Source: Maribacter aquimaris
GTDB lineage: Bacteria; Bacteroidota; Bacteroidia; Flavobacteriales; Flavobacteriaceae
Reading direction: 5' to 3'
DNA length: 64,000 bases
NCBI RefSeq assembly: GCF_014596745.1
Contig: NZ_JABTCF010000009.1
Span: 1 to 64,000 of the forward strand
Program-made: the position numbers and the translations under genes
Part shown: piece by piece, positions 26,558 to 34,618 of the stretch
How the letters are laid out: every line of letters starts with the position of its first letter
Position numbering within the stretch: position 1 is the stretch's first letter
Notes under the pieces: generated by a model
Told to the model about the DNA's origin: nothing
Seen by the model: only the letters and a program-made list of their open reading frames with translations
Database searches by the model: none

Positions 26558-27997
26558 TTATTCCGTATCAACAAAAAAATCGGACTTAAAGCCTATGAGA
26601 TACAATTTTTTCTTGGCTCTGGTGACTGCGGTATACAGCCAACGCAGATATTCCTTATCAACACCATTGGGCAAATAGGGTTGCTCCACAAAAACGGTGT
26701 TCCATTGCCCCCCTTGCGACTTATGACACGTTATCGCATAGGAAAACTTCACCTGCAAGGCATTGAAATACTTATTGTTCTTTACTCCGAGGAACTTCTT
26801 ATACTTTGATGTTTCATGGGCATAGTCCTTCATTACTTCCTGATACAGCCGATTCCCGTCTTCATAAGATAACGATGGGGTTTCCGCTTTTATGGTATCG
26901 AGCAACAATACAGTCTCAAAGGGCTGTTGATTTGGATAATCGACCATTTTCACCGTAACCTCTGCAAATTTGAAGCCATACAGCTCCTTGATCGCAAAAA
27001 TCTCGAGCACCTCTATAATATCTCCATTGGCAATAAATCCAGCTTCCGAAGTAGGTTTCAACCAAAAGTAATTATTCTTCACGACCATCATATAATCCCC
27101 AACGGCCAGATCATTTTCCAAATAAAGAATTCGATTACGGATGTTTTCATTATATAGGTTGGCCCGCTTGTTGGAACGTACGATAATAGCTGTTTCTTCC
27201 TTCCCGTTTTCCGAATACGACGTATCAATGGCTTCCTGTATTTCATAACCATCGACCAAACGGACAATATCGGTATAGCCATTGACATCAAACTTGAATC
27301 CATCAAAAAAACTACCTTCCAGTTCCTCCCTAAGAAGGGTGGCATTCACCAAAATACCCGAATCCTCAGCTTGACGCACCACTTCATCCAACTCGATCTT
27401 GGTTACTTCCTTATTATAATTCAGTTCCAATTTCCCTTCATCCAAGGCTGGACTTAGATCAAGGTGAACCGGTGGTAACTGTGCGGTATCCCCAATCAAA
27501 ATCAATTTGCAATTATGGCCCGAATAAACGAACATCATTAAATCATCCAAAAGGGATCCATTTTCAAAAAGCTTGGAGTCTGCCGGGGTATCAGGGATCA
27601 TTGAGGCTTCGTCGACAATAAAAATGGTATCCCTGTGCTTATTGGGAGCCAAAACAAATTGCACCCCTCCCCCCGATTGTTTTTTGGGGAAATATATTTT
27701 ACGGTGGATCGTATAGGACTGTGTATTGGCATAATTGGACATTACCTTGGCCGCCCTTCCCGTCGGGGCCATTAAGACAGACTTCATGGTCGTACGCCAA
27801 AGGTTACTTACCAAAGTCCCAACGATAGTGGTCTTGCCCGTACCCGCAAACCCCTTTAGCAAGAACAATTGCTCTTTCTCTTTGGAAAGTACATAACTTG
27901 ACAATTGCTGTAGGGCAACCGACTGTTTTAAAGTTGGCTCATGCGGAAATTTTTCCTTAAGGGTCATAAAAAAAGAAGAAGCTGTAAGGACTTTCAT
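26558..27997 (-). CDS. RecD-like superfamily 1 ATP-dependent DNA helicase
   Basis: 479 aa from ATG at 27997. Motif I (Walker A) is GFAGTGKTT, followed by APTGRAAKVM (motif Ia), IFIVDEASMI (Walker B), LIGDTAQLPP (motif III), then the UvrD_C_2 part with ITCHKSQGGQW and YTAVTRAKKKLYLIG. This is the compact RecD2-like 5'-3' helicase frequent in Bacteroidota, lacking the large N-terminal extension of RecD2. Its role (repair, replication restart) is not clear. It is the first gene of a minus-strand run leading to kdsB. Confidence 0.9.
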   Translation of the reverse strand: MKVLTASSFFMTLKEKFPHEPTLKQSVALQQLSSYVLSKEKEQLFLLKGFAGTGKTTIVGTLVSNLWRTTMKSVLMAPTGRAAKVMSNYANTQSYTIHRKIYFPKKQSGGGVQFVLAPNKHRDTIFIVDEASMIPDTPADSKLFENGSLLDDLMMFVYSGHNCKLILIGDTAQLPPVHLDLSPALDEGKLELNYNKEVTKIELDEVVRQAEDSGILVNATLLREELEGSFFDGFKFDVNGYTDIVRLVDGYEIQEAIDTSYSENGKEETAIIVRSNKRANLYNENIRNRILYLENDLAVGDYMMVVKNNYFWLKPTSEAGFIANGDIIEVLEIFAIKELYGFKFAEVTVKMVDYPNQQPFETVLLLDTIKAETPSLSYEDGNRLYQEVMKDYAHETSKYKKFLGVKNNKYFNALQVKFSYAITCHKSQGGQWNTVFVEQPYLPNGVDKEYLRWLYTAVTRAKKKLYLIGFKSDFFVDTE

Positions 27998-28225
27998 AGA
28001 AAACAAAGATAAACATGATTATTGGTCAAATACACCTTTGCCCTATTATTCTAATTGGAAATTGAAAAAGGAACACCCTAAACACTTCCTTGGGAGCACT
28101 AATTCAAAAGCTATACCAAGTACCTGATTTATTCAGCCTAGACCTAACTACTTGTCCGTCACATTTAAATTAAAATTCGTGTATAATTACAGCAATAAAA
28201 TATTAGGCGGTTTCTAAAAAAATTG

Positions 28226-28233
28226 TAGATTTG
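28226..28233 (+). promoter_or_regulatory. Promoter -7 element upstream of the pseudopilin-like gene
   Basis: TAGATTTG matches TAnnTTTG; TTAG stands 19 nt upstream at the -33 position. A 7-bp inverted repeat, GTGTTAA/TTAACAC (28233-28239 and 28254-28260), lies directly after it in the untranslated leader. The rest of the 270-bp gap from 27998 shows nothing I can name. Confidence 0.45.
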
Positions 28234-28267
28234 TGTTAACCACTAAATAAAAATTAACACGTAAGAA

Positions 28268-28918
28268 ATGAAGACCATAATACAAATTGTACTTTGGATT
28301 GCCTGTATCGGATTTGCATACCTTATTTATAACTCTGTAACAGGACCTATCGAATTCAAAAAGGTGAAGCAAGAACGTTTTGCGAAAGTTGTCGCCAAGT
28401 TAAAAGACATTCGTAATGCGCAGGAAGCCTATAAAACGGCGAATGGAACGTATGCAAACGATTTCAAAAGTCTTATTAGCTTTGTGGACACTGGAAAATA
28501 TACCATTACCCAACAAAGGGATTCATCTTATATGCAGATGGACAAAACCTATGGTATTGAACTTTTAAAAGAAATCAAGATTATCGATACTTTAGGATTT
28601 GTTTCTGTAAAGGATTCATTATTCAAAAATGATGATCGTTACAAAAGCTTGATGGATGTACCTTATGCTCCGAATGCGGAGAAATTTGAGATGAAGTCCG
28701 CAATTATTGACAAAGGCGGTTATAAAGCACCGGTTTTTGAAGCCAAAGTCAAAAAGAGCGTCGTACTATACGATCAACCCAAAGATTTATTGACTCGTGA
28801 AAACGCCCAAATAAGTGTTGAGGAAGTAAATGGTGATGTGATAAGAGTAGGATCATTGGATCAAGTGAGTACGAGTGGTAACTGGCCTCCAATCTATGAC
28901 AAAAAAGAAGATCTTTAA
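28268..28918 (+). CDS. Membrane-anchored pseudopilin-like hypothetical protein
   Basis: 216 aa. One N-terminal transmembrane helix (IIQIVLWIACIGFAYLIY) is followed by an amphipathic helix (RFAKVVAKLKDIRNAQEAYKTANGTYANDFKSL) that looks like the alpha1 and loop of type II secretion pseudopilins, but there is no GFxxxE prepilin cleavage site. The remainder is a periplasmic domain of no known family. It overlaps the DUF3822 gene by 23 nt, and rsmD follows, forming a three-gene unit. Function unknown. Confidence 0.8.
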   Translation: MKTIIQIVLWIACIGFAYLIYNSVTGPIEFKKVKQERFAKVVAKLKDIRNAQEAYKTANGTYANDFKSLISFVDTGKYTITQQRDSSYMQMDKTYGIELLKEIKIIDTLGFVSVKDSLFKNDDRYKSLMDVPYAPNAEKFEMKSAIIDKGGYKAPVFEAKVKKSVVLYDQPKDLLTRENAQISVEEVNGDVIRVGSLDQVSTSGNWPPIYDKKEDL

Positions 28919-29729
28919 TACTGGCGATATCGCATTGGAAAAATTTAACAAACTGTCCATTCAAGTTAGCTTGAATGGACTTTCTTTTTGTGTTTTGGAT
29001 ACTATTTCCAATACGATCACCAAATCCGATAGGCAAATTTTTGACCGAACACAAACTCCTTACGAGCTGCAGGAAAATCTAAAAAACCTTTTGGAAACGC
29101 ACGAAATCGACCGTGCAACTTTTTCCGAAGTAATCGTGGTACACAGCAACGGTCTTTTCAGTTTTGTACCCAAGCCCCTCTTCGATGAAAAGGAACTGGC
29201 CAACTATTTGAAATTGAACGCTAAAATTCTGGCTAACGACCATATGGCCTATGACCTATTGGAGAACTACGATATGGTCAATGTATATGTCCCTTTTATG
29301 AACATCAACAATTATGTTTTTGAATTGTTTGGGGAATTTGAATACAAGCACAATGGTACCGTTTTGGTCGAGGCTTTATTGAATAATTCGGGAAACAGCA
29401 AAGAACCTGTTTGTTACACGCATGTCGATGGTCAACAAATGAGTATTACCATTATTTCCCAAAAAAAACTACTGCTCCACAACAGCTTTACCTTTACCTC
29501 AAAAGAGGATTTCATCTACTATCTACTATTCACAATGGAACAATTGGGACTGGAAACGGAAACAACAAAACTCAAGCTTTTCGGCTCTATTGAGGAAGAT
29601 GATGAAATTTTCAAACTGTGTTATCACTATGTAAAGGACATCACTATTTTTATACCCTCGGTAAGCGCGTATCCCATGGCAGAAACAACCCAAGACAGTA
29701 TAGATTTCACCGTAATCAGCGCCTTATAA
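28896..29729 (+). CDS. DUF3822 family protein
   Basis: 277 aa from the ATG at 28896. It has an ASKHA/pilM-like look (KLSIQVSLNGLSFCVLDT, VVHSNGLFSFVPKPLFDE, LANYLKLNAKIL) and is remembered as DUF3822, found next to rsmD across Flavobacteriia. No catalytic motif is visible. It overlaps the upstream gene by 23 nt and shares one base with the rsmD start (TAATG), so the three are translated together. Function unknown. Confidence 0.85.
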   Translation: MTKKKIFNTGDIALEKFNKLSIQVSLNGLSFCVLDTISNTITKSDRQIFDRTQTPYELQENLKNLLETHEIDRATFSEVIVVHSNGLFSFVPKPLFDEKELANYLKLNAKILANDHMAYDLLENYDMVNVYVPFMNINNYVFELFGEFEYKHNGTVLVEALLNNSGNSKEPVCYTHVDGQQMSITIISQKKLLLHNSFTFTSKEDFIYYLLFTMEQLGLETETTKLKLFGSIEEDDEIFKLCYHYVKDITIFIPSVSAYPMAETTQDSIDFTVISAL

Positions 29730-30265
29730 TGCGGATTATCTCTGGAACACATAAAGGAAAAAGATTGATAGCTCCCAAAAGGTTGCCGGTTCGCCCTACG
29801 ACCGATATGGCCAAGGAAGCCCTTTTCAATATTTTGAACAATAACTACTATTTTGAAGATACCACCTTTTTGGACCTGTTTGCCGGCACCGGTAATATCA
29901 GTTTCGAATTTGCCTCAAGGGGTTCCACCGATATTGTTGCAGTGGACACCGATTATGGCTGCATAAAATATATTGAGAAAATCTCAAAGGAACTCGATTT
30001 TGGAATCTCAACAGTTAAAAGTGACGTTTTTCAATTTTTAGGCAAAACATTCTTTAAGGCCGATATCATTTTCGCCGACCCACCCTACGATTTCACTGTT
30101 GAGGAATTTGCCAAAATACCTGAATTGGTATTCAAAAATGATCTCCTAAATAAAAATGGGGTACTGATCATTGAACATTCAAAACATACCGATCTTTCAC
30201 AATTGGATCAATTCACCAACCAACGGAGGTATGGGGGAAGTACTTTTAGCTTTTTTGAACAGTAG
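29729..30265 (+). CDS. rsmD: 16S rRNA (guanine966-N2)-methyltransferase
   Basis: 178 aa. It methylates G966 of 16S rRNA with S-adenosylmethionine. The family N-terminus MRIISGTHKGKRLIAPK, RPTTDMAKEALFNIL, the SAM loop FLDLFAGTGNISFEFASRG and catalytic motif FADPPYDF are all present. The start is fixed by homology and by TAATG overlap with the preceding stop; a longer frame upstream would overlap DUF3822 entirely. Confidence 0.95.
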   Translation: MRIISGTHKGKRLIAPKRLPVRPTTDMAKEALFNILNNNYYFEDTTFLDLFAGTGNISFEFASRGSTDIVAVDTDYGCIKYIEKISKELDFGISTVKSDVFQFLGKTFFKADIIFADPPYDFTVEEFAKIPELVFKNDLLNKNGVLIIEHSKHTDLSQLDQFTNQRRYGGSTFSFFEQ

Positions 30266-30350
30266 ACCACATTCACTATAGCACTTTCCAACTCCCTTTT
30301 TAAACCCTTAAGTCGGGGTACTTTGGTTAATTTACCTGCGCATTTTTCTA

Positions 30351-30713
30351 CAGAAAATGGATCAATCCCAAAAGTTGGGTGTGAATTAGAAAAAGAAAGC
30401 ATAAAATATCCCAAAGTTCGTGTTCTGTTCTTTTTTGCATTGCCCAAAAAAGAAACAAAAAACGCTAGGCTGATTTTGAATTTCTTTAAATCCACGCACT
30501 TTCCGCGGCCACACCGTCCAGGCCGCTTTCACTAAAGTGAAATGCTCTATGGACGGCTTCCCCCGCCCATTGCGGAAACCACTTGATTTAAAACGAAATC
30601 AAAAATAGGCCGTTCCTTCTCTAGTACCCCGTTCAAGAGTGTGAATATTATAGCATTCTTCCTTTCCAGATTGACATTGATCTTTGCATAAACACATCAA
30701 TGGGTCATGACCC
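30351..30713. repeat. Noncoding tandem repeat unit 1 (ends A and B, 62-bp middle)
   Basis: The unit opens with CAGAAAATG. Block A is 30351-30444 (94 bp) and block B is 30507-30709 (203 bp); both recur in unit 2 at about 97% identity, but the 62 bp between them differ. Block B can fold into three hairpins: CCGTCCA/TGGACGG enclosing TTTCAC-TAAA-GTGAAA (30514-30556), CCGC/GCGG (30563-30575), and TTGATTT/AAATCAA (30583-30602). No credible gene is present; open frames here follow the repeats. Confidence 0.85.
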
Positions 30714-31181
30714 CAGAAAATGGATCAATCCCAAAAGTTGGGTGTGAATTAGAAAAAGAAAGCATACACTATCCCGAAGTTCGTGTTCTGTTCTTTTTTG
30801 CATTGCCTCAAATGCACAGCATTCATGAATACCGTTAAAAAACAATAGACATGCCGATGAATAAAAAAGAAACAGGGCTGAAAAATTAAGGTATCGCATA
30901 CCTTGGTTTATAGGAGCCAGCCGCAGCCTGGCTACTTTATTGATACCCATATTGAGGAAAGCAAATAAACCCACTGGCCACACCGTCCAGGCCGCTTTCA
31001 CTAAAGTGAAATGCTCTATGGACGGCTTCCCCCGCCCATTGCGGAAACCACTTGATTTAAAACGAAATCAAAAATAGGCCGTTCCTTCTCTAGTACCCCG
31101 TTCAAGAGTGTGAATATTATAGAATTTTTCCTTTCCGGATTGACATTGATCCTTGCACAAACACAACAATGGGTCATGGCC
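30714..31181. repeat. Noncoding tandem repeat unit 2 (ends A and B, 168-bp middle)
   Basis: Directly abuts unit 1, again opening with CAGAAAATG. Block A is 30714-30807 (3 differences from unit 1) and block B 30976-31178 (6 differences). The middle is 168 bp and carries its own hairpins, GGTAT-CGC-ATACC (30890-30902) and AGCCAG/CTGGCT (30915-30933). A third CAGAAAATG follows at 31182. With unit 1 it fills the stretch between rsmD and rnpB. Confidence 0.85.
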
Positions 31182-31213
31182 CAGAAAATGCTGTCAAAAA
31201 TAATAAGCTAGAT

Positions 31214-31242
31214 GAAAAAGACCCTGACTTTAAACGTCAGGA
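31214..31242 (-). terminator. Possible rnpB terminator
   Basis: On the minus strand CCTGAC-GTTTAAA-GTCAGG is followed by GTCTTTTTC. It lies about 50 nt past the mature 3' end of the RNase P RNA. Another hairpin, GCATTTTC/GAAAATGC (31256-31276), stands between them without a T run. Confidence 0.5.
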
Positions 31243-31290
31243 TTAATTCGACAACGCATTTTCCACAAGAAAATGCTGTCTCATTAAAAA

Positions 31291-31627
31291 AAGCAGGTCA
31301 TAAGCCGGATTCTGTTCATACTGAACTTACATCAAAATCACTCCCAACAAAGTCCAATATGCCCTTATCATTTATCTGGACCTTTGGTTGCCCAAAGGCT
31401 CTAACCGCCTACCCTTCAGCTCGGGCGTGCAGCCCTCGAACACTGATTTACATGACGTTTCACCGTATAGAGTTTACCTGGTTTCACTACAGCATTACCT
31501 GTACATACTTTCTGTTGCACTTGTCCGTCCCGCTTTAACGGGAGACGGGTGTTACCCGCTATACTGCACTATGGTGTCCGGACTTTCCTCCCTGATATTT
31601 ATCATCAGGGCGATAAGGTGACCTGCT
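31291..31627 (-). ncRNA. rnpB: RNase P RNA (class A)
   Basis: About 337 nt. The catalytic RNA removes 5' leaders from tRNA precursors. On the minus strand the universally conserved GAGGAAAGTCCGGAC (31576-31590) and the 3' ACAGAATCCGGCTTA (31301-31315) are present. The ends pair as P1 (AGCAGGTC with GACCTGCT). A -7 element TAAATTTG (31633-31640) places the transcription start at about 31627, in agreement with the P1 end. The ends are set by pairing, not by data. Confidence 0.93.
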
Positions 31628-31758
31628 AACTGCAAATTTAGTTCAATTGTTGATAAAAAAGTGTTTAATCCATCTTAAATAAACGGCTATAATCCTCGCT
31701 ATTTCTATATTTGTAAATAAGCAGAGGCTTATACCTAATACCTTTAAAGAGAAACGAA

Positions 31759-33594
31759 TTGGAGCCATTTATTGTATCAGCACGTAAATATAGACCACAG
31801 ACATTCAAGGATGTCGTTGGGCAACAGGCGATAACCAATACCTTGCTCAATGCCATTGAGAACAACCATTTGGCCCAAGCCTTATTGTTCTGTGGACCTC
31901 GAGGGGTAGGTAAGACAACCTGTGCCCGTATATTGGCCAAACAAATCAACCAAGATGGTACGGAACGCGAGGATGAGGACTTTGCATTCAATATCTTTGA
32001 ATTGGATGCCGCGTCGAACAATTCCGTAGACGATATCAGGAACCTTATCGATCAAGTCCGTATTCCTCCCCAAGTGGGCAAATACAAAGTGTATATTATT
32101 GATGAGGTACACATGCTTTCCCAGTCAGCCTTCAATGCGTTCTTAAAAACCTTGGAAGAGCCCCCTAAACATGCCATATTTATTTTGGCAACGACGGAAA
32201 AGCATAAGATCATCCCTACAATCCTTTCCCGATGCCAAATATTCGACTTTAAACGTATTACGGTTAAGGATGCCGCATCGTACTTAAAATATATTGCAGA
32301 GAACCAAGGAATCGAAGCTGATGATGATGCACTGCACATCATTGCCCAAAAGGCCGATGGAGCCATGCGTGATGCACTTTCCATTTTTGATAGGGTGGTA
32401 AGTTTCGCCGGAAAAAACCTGACCAGGAAAGCGGTGACCGAAAATTTGAATGTCCTTGATTACGACACCTATTTCACTGCTACCGATTGTATTTTAAAAC
32501 ACGATATACCCGGTTTATTGCTCCTATTCAATAAAACATTGGCTTTAGGTTTTGATGGTCACCATTTTATTTCGGGCCTAGCTTCCCATTTCAGGGACCT
32601 TATGGTTTGTAGGCACGAAGAGACCATTGAATTATTGGAAGTCGGGGATACCGCCAAAAAGAATTATTTGGAACAATCCAAGCTAACCTCAAATGTCTTT
32701 TTATTACAGGCGCTGAACATTGCCAATGACTGCGACCTAAAGTACAAAACCAGTAAAAACCAAAGACTTTTGGTTGAGCTTTCACTTATGAAATTAGCGT
32801 CCATTGACTTTGGAGCTGAAAAAAAAAACCCTGAATCCGTCGCCTTAGCCGATAGTACCATTGAATTTATTGCCCCCTCAGCATTTTACAGGAATAATTT
32901 CCCGGTATCACCGGCAAATACCAATCAGCCGGGGATCGAAAAAAGCACCGAACCACTAGTTGAAAAGCAGATAGACGCTCCTGAGAAGGATGTGGAAGTC
33001 CCTAAAATTGAGACTGACAAGGAGGAAGCTTCCGTCCCTGCTCCCGAATTGACTACGAGTGCCCCAGAACCACCAGCACTGGAGACAACCAAGGAGAGCA
33101 AGCCTTTGAACATTACCATCGGAGCACATAAAAAGCGTGTTTCCGGACTCTCGCTATCCAGTTTAAAAGCTAAAAAAGAGCATCAATTAAACAAGAAGGA
33201 GGATGTTATTGATGAAAGCAAATTACCGAGGGATGCCTTTAGTGAGGAGGAGATGCAAAAGCATTGGATGGATTTTGTGAATAAAATGGAAAGTGACGGC
33301 AGAAAAATATTGGCATCCAATCTTCATACCGATGTTCCCAAACTCTTGAATGACCACACCATTTGGATAGAACTACCCAATGGCACCATGAAAAAAGAGA
33401 TAGAAAGGGAGCAGTTTGATCTTATGGAATATTTACGAACCAACCTGAATAATTACTTTATCAACCTAAAGATAACGGTCAATGAAGAGGTTGCAAAAAA
33501 ATTCGCATTTACCCCAGAAGAAAAATACGAAAAGCTCCGGGAGAAAAACCCAGCCATAGACATCCTTCGAAGAACCTTCGATTTAGACCTCTGA
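31759..33594 (+). CDS. dnaX: DNA polymerase III subunit gamma/tau
   Basis: 611 aa clamp-loader ATPase. The AAA+ domain shows SARKYRPQTFKDVVGQ, Walker A GPRGVGKTT (46-54), IIDEVHMLS and the SRC sensor region. The Cys4 zinc module normally found between Walker A and the FELDAAS strand is missing: that interval has a single short acidic loop and no CxxC. A Pro/Glu/Ala-rich linker (~375-450) leads to a tau-type C-terminal domain. Only TTG (31759) can start the frame since a stop lies shortly upstream and no ATG intervenes. It diverges from rnpB across 131 bp. Confidence 0.94.
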   Translation: MEPFIVSARKYRPQTFKDVVGQQAITNTLLNAIENNHLAQALLFCGPRGVGKTTCARILAKQINQDGTEREDEDFAFNIFELDAASNNSVDDIRNLIDQVRIPPQVGKYKVYIIDEVHMLSQSAFNAFLKTLEEPPKHAIFILATTEKHKIIPTILSRCQIFDFKRITVKDAASYLKYIAENQGIEADDDALHIIAQKADGAMRDALSIFDRVVSFAGKNLTRKAVTENLNVLDYDTYFTATDCILKHDIPGLLLLFNKTLALGFDGHHFISGLASHFRDLMVCRHEETIELLEVGDTAKKNYLEQSKLTSNVFLLQALNIANDCDLKYKTSKNQRLLVELSLMKLASIDFGAEKKNPESVALADSTIEFIAPSAFYRNNFPVSPANTNQPGIEKSTEPLVEKQIDAPEKDVEVPKIETDKEEASVPAPELTTSAPEPPALETTKESKPLNITIGAHKKRVSGLSLSSLKAKKEHQLNKKEDVIDESKLPRDAFSEEEMQKHWMDFVNKMESDGRKILASNLHTDVPKLLNDHTIWIELPNGTMKKEIEREQFDLMEYLRTNLNNYFINLKITVNEEVAKKFAFTPEEKYEKLREKNPAIDILRRTFDLDL

Positions 33595-33696
33595 TCTATT
33601 CCCAAACCTGATTCGTAACGCCAGGACGAACATTACAACAGCAATGATCAATAGGCCAAAAGCTTCCCGAGCTTCCTCAATGTTCTTTATATCACC

Positions 33697-33942
33697 TTAA
33701 CCAATCACAAATCCTTCAAACTTTTCAGGTAACACATAAAAAAATCCAAAAAGGCCCAACACACCCAAAACAAAAGGCAACCATGATGGTACCTTCTTAA
33801 AGAGAAAACCAAGGGTAACCAACATCGCCAAACCATAAATGACCATCCAAAGGAAAGGATCTGGATCGTTGTATTGCAACATGGCCGAGATTGAAAATAA
33901 GACAACAAATAGCCATCCCAGAAAATTAAAGCACATTTTCAT
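33697..33942 (-). CDS. Small TMEM220-like membrane protein
   Basis: 81 aa from ATG at 33942, with three hydrophobic helices. The signature SAMLQYNDPDPFLWMVIYGLA is the block I associate with the TMEM220 family, of unknown function. An upstream extension of 13 residues is possible but would overlap the miaE promoter. About 100 bp between dnaX and this gene hold nothing I recognise. Confidence 0.7.
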   Translation of the reverse strand: MKMCFNFLGWLFVVLFSISAMLQYNDPDPFLWMVIYGLAMLVTLGFLFKKVPSWLPFVLGVLGLFGFFYVLPEKFEGFVIG

Positions 33943-33964
33943 AGGATAAATATAGCGCCCATAT

Positions 33965-33995
33965 TTTGAAACGGATGGCATTCCTGTTATTTTTG
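33965..33995 (+). promoter_or_regulatory. Promoter of miaE
   Basis: TTTG (33965-33968), a 19-nt spacer, then TATTTTTG (33988-33995) matches the Bacteroidota consensus exactly. Start of transcription is expected near 34002, 13 nt before the miaE ATG. Confidence 0.8.
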
Positions 33996-34014
33996 AAAAA
34001 CATAAACAGAAAAT

Positions 34015-34596
34015 ATGCTTGGCCTTAAACTACCCACAGACCCAAGATGGGTCAATATTGTTGAAAAGAACATTGATGAAATCCTTACCGACCATGCCTA
34101 TTGTGAACAGAAGGCTGCCAGCACGGCCATCTCCCTGATAGTTTCCTTTCCGGAGTACACTGAGCTTATACAAGAAATGGTTGCCCTTTCGCGGGAAGAA
34201 ATGGGACATTTCAAAATGGTTCACGATCGCATTATCGCAAGGGGACAAACCTTGGGACGCGATAGAAAGGACCTCTATGTGGTTGAATTGATGAAATTCT
34301 TTCCAAAGGGAGGAAGCCGCACCAACCAATTGATACATCGATTATTATATGCTGCCCTAATTGAGGCAAGAAGCTGTGAGCGCTTTCGCTTGTTATCCGA
34401 GGAACTTCAGGATAAGGATTTGGCGGCATTCTACCATAAACTTATGGTCAGTGAAGCTGGCCATTATACCATGTTCCTAAAATTTGCCCGTCAATATGGC
34501 AACCTGGAGGAAGTAAACCAAAAATGGCAAGACCTTTTGGAATACGAAGCCAAAATCATGAAAGATCTTGGCACCAAGGAAACGGTTCACGGATAG
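34015..34596 (+). CDS. miaE: tRNA-(ms2io6A)-hydroxylase-like protein
   Basis: 193 aa di-iron ferritin-like oxygenase that hydroxylates the isopentenyl group of modified A37 in tRNA. Metal ligand motifs are visible as DHAYCEQKAAS (first Glu/His set), EEMGHFKMVH, EARSCERFRL and SEAGHYTMF. Length and the N-terminal GLKLPTDPRWVNIV agree with the family. It is monocistronic with its own clear promoter and converges on ppx. Confidence 0.92.
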   Translation: MLGLKLPTDPRWVNIVEKNIDEILTDHAYCEQKAASTAISLIVSFPEYTELIQEMVALSREEMGHFKMVHDRIIARGQTLGRDRKDLYVVELMKFFPKGGSRTNQLIHRLLYAALIEARSCERFRLLSEELQDKDLAAFYHKLMVSEAGHYTMFLKFARQYGNLEEVNQKWQDLLEYEAKIMKDLGTKETVHG

Positions 34597-34618
34597 GAAA
34601 TCATAACCTACCCCCGGA

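Noticed and set aside
28004-28011. TATCTTTG on the minus strand as helicase promoter
   Set aside because: It matches the -7 element but would start transcription at the ATG itself and lacks a -33 element at 19-21 nt.
30208-30495. 95-aa minus-strand frame in the repeat block
   Set aside because: It overlaps the 3' end of rsmD antisense and follows repeat A; composition is low-complexity and there is no start context.
30705-31001. 98-aa minus-strand frame in repeat unit 2
   Set aside because: The reading frame is broken differently in unit 1 and merely reflects the repeat sequence, so it is not treated as a gene.
30351-31195. CRISPR array or IS element
   Set aside because: The repeats are long (94 and 203 bp), only two copies exist, there is no spacer regularity, no transposase and no cas gene.
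31212-31538. Plus-strand 108-aa frame over rnpB
   Set aside because: It is antisense to the conserved RNase P RNA core.
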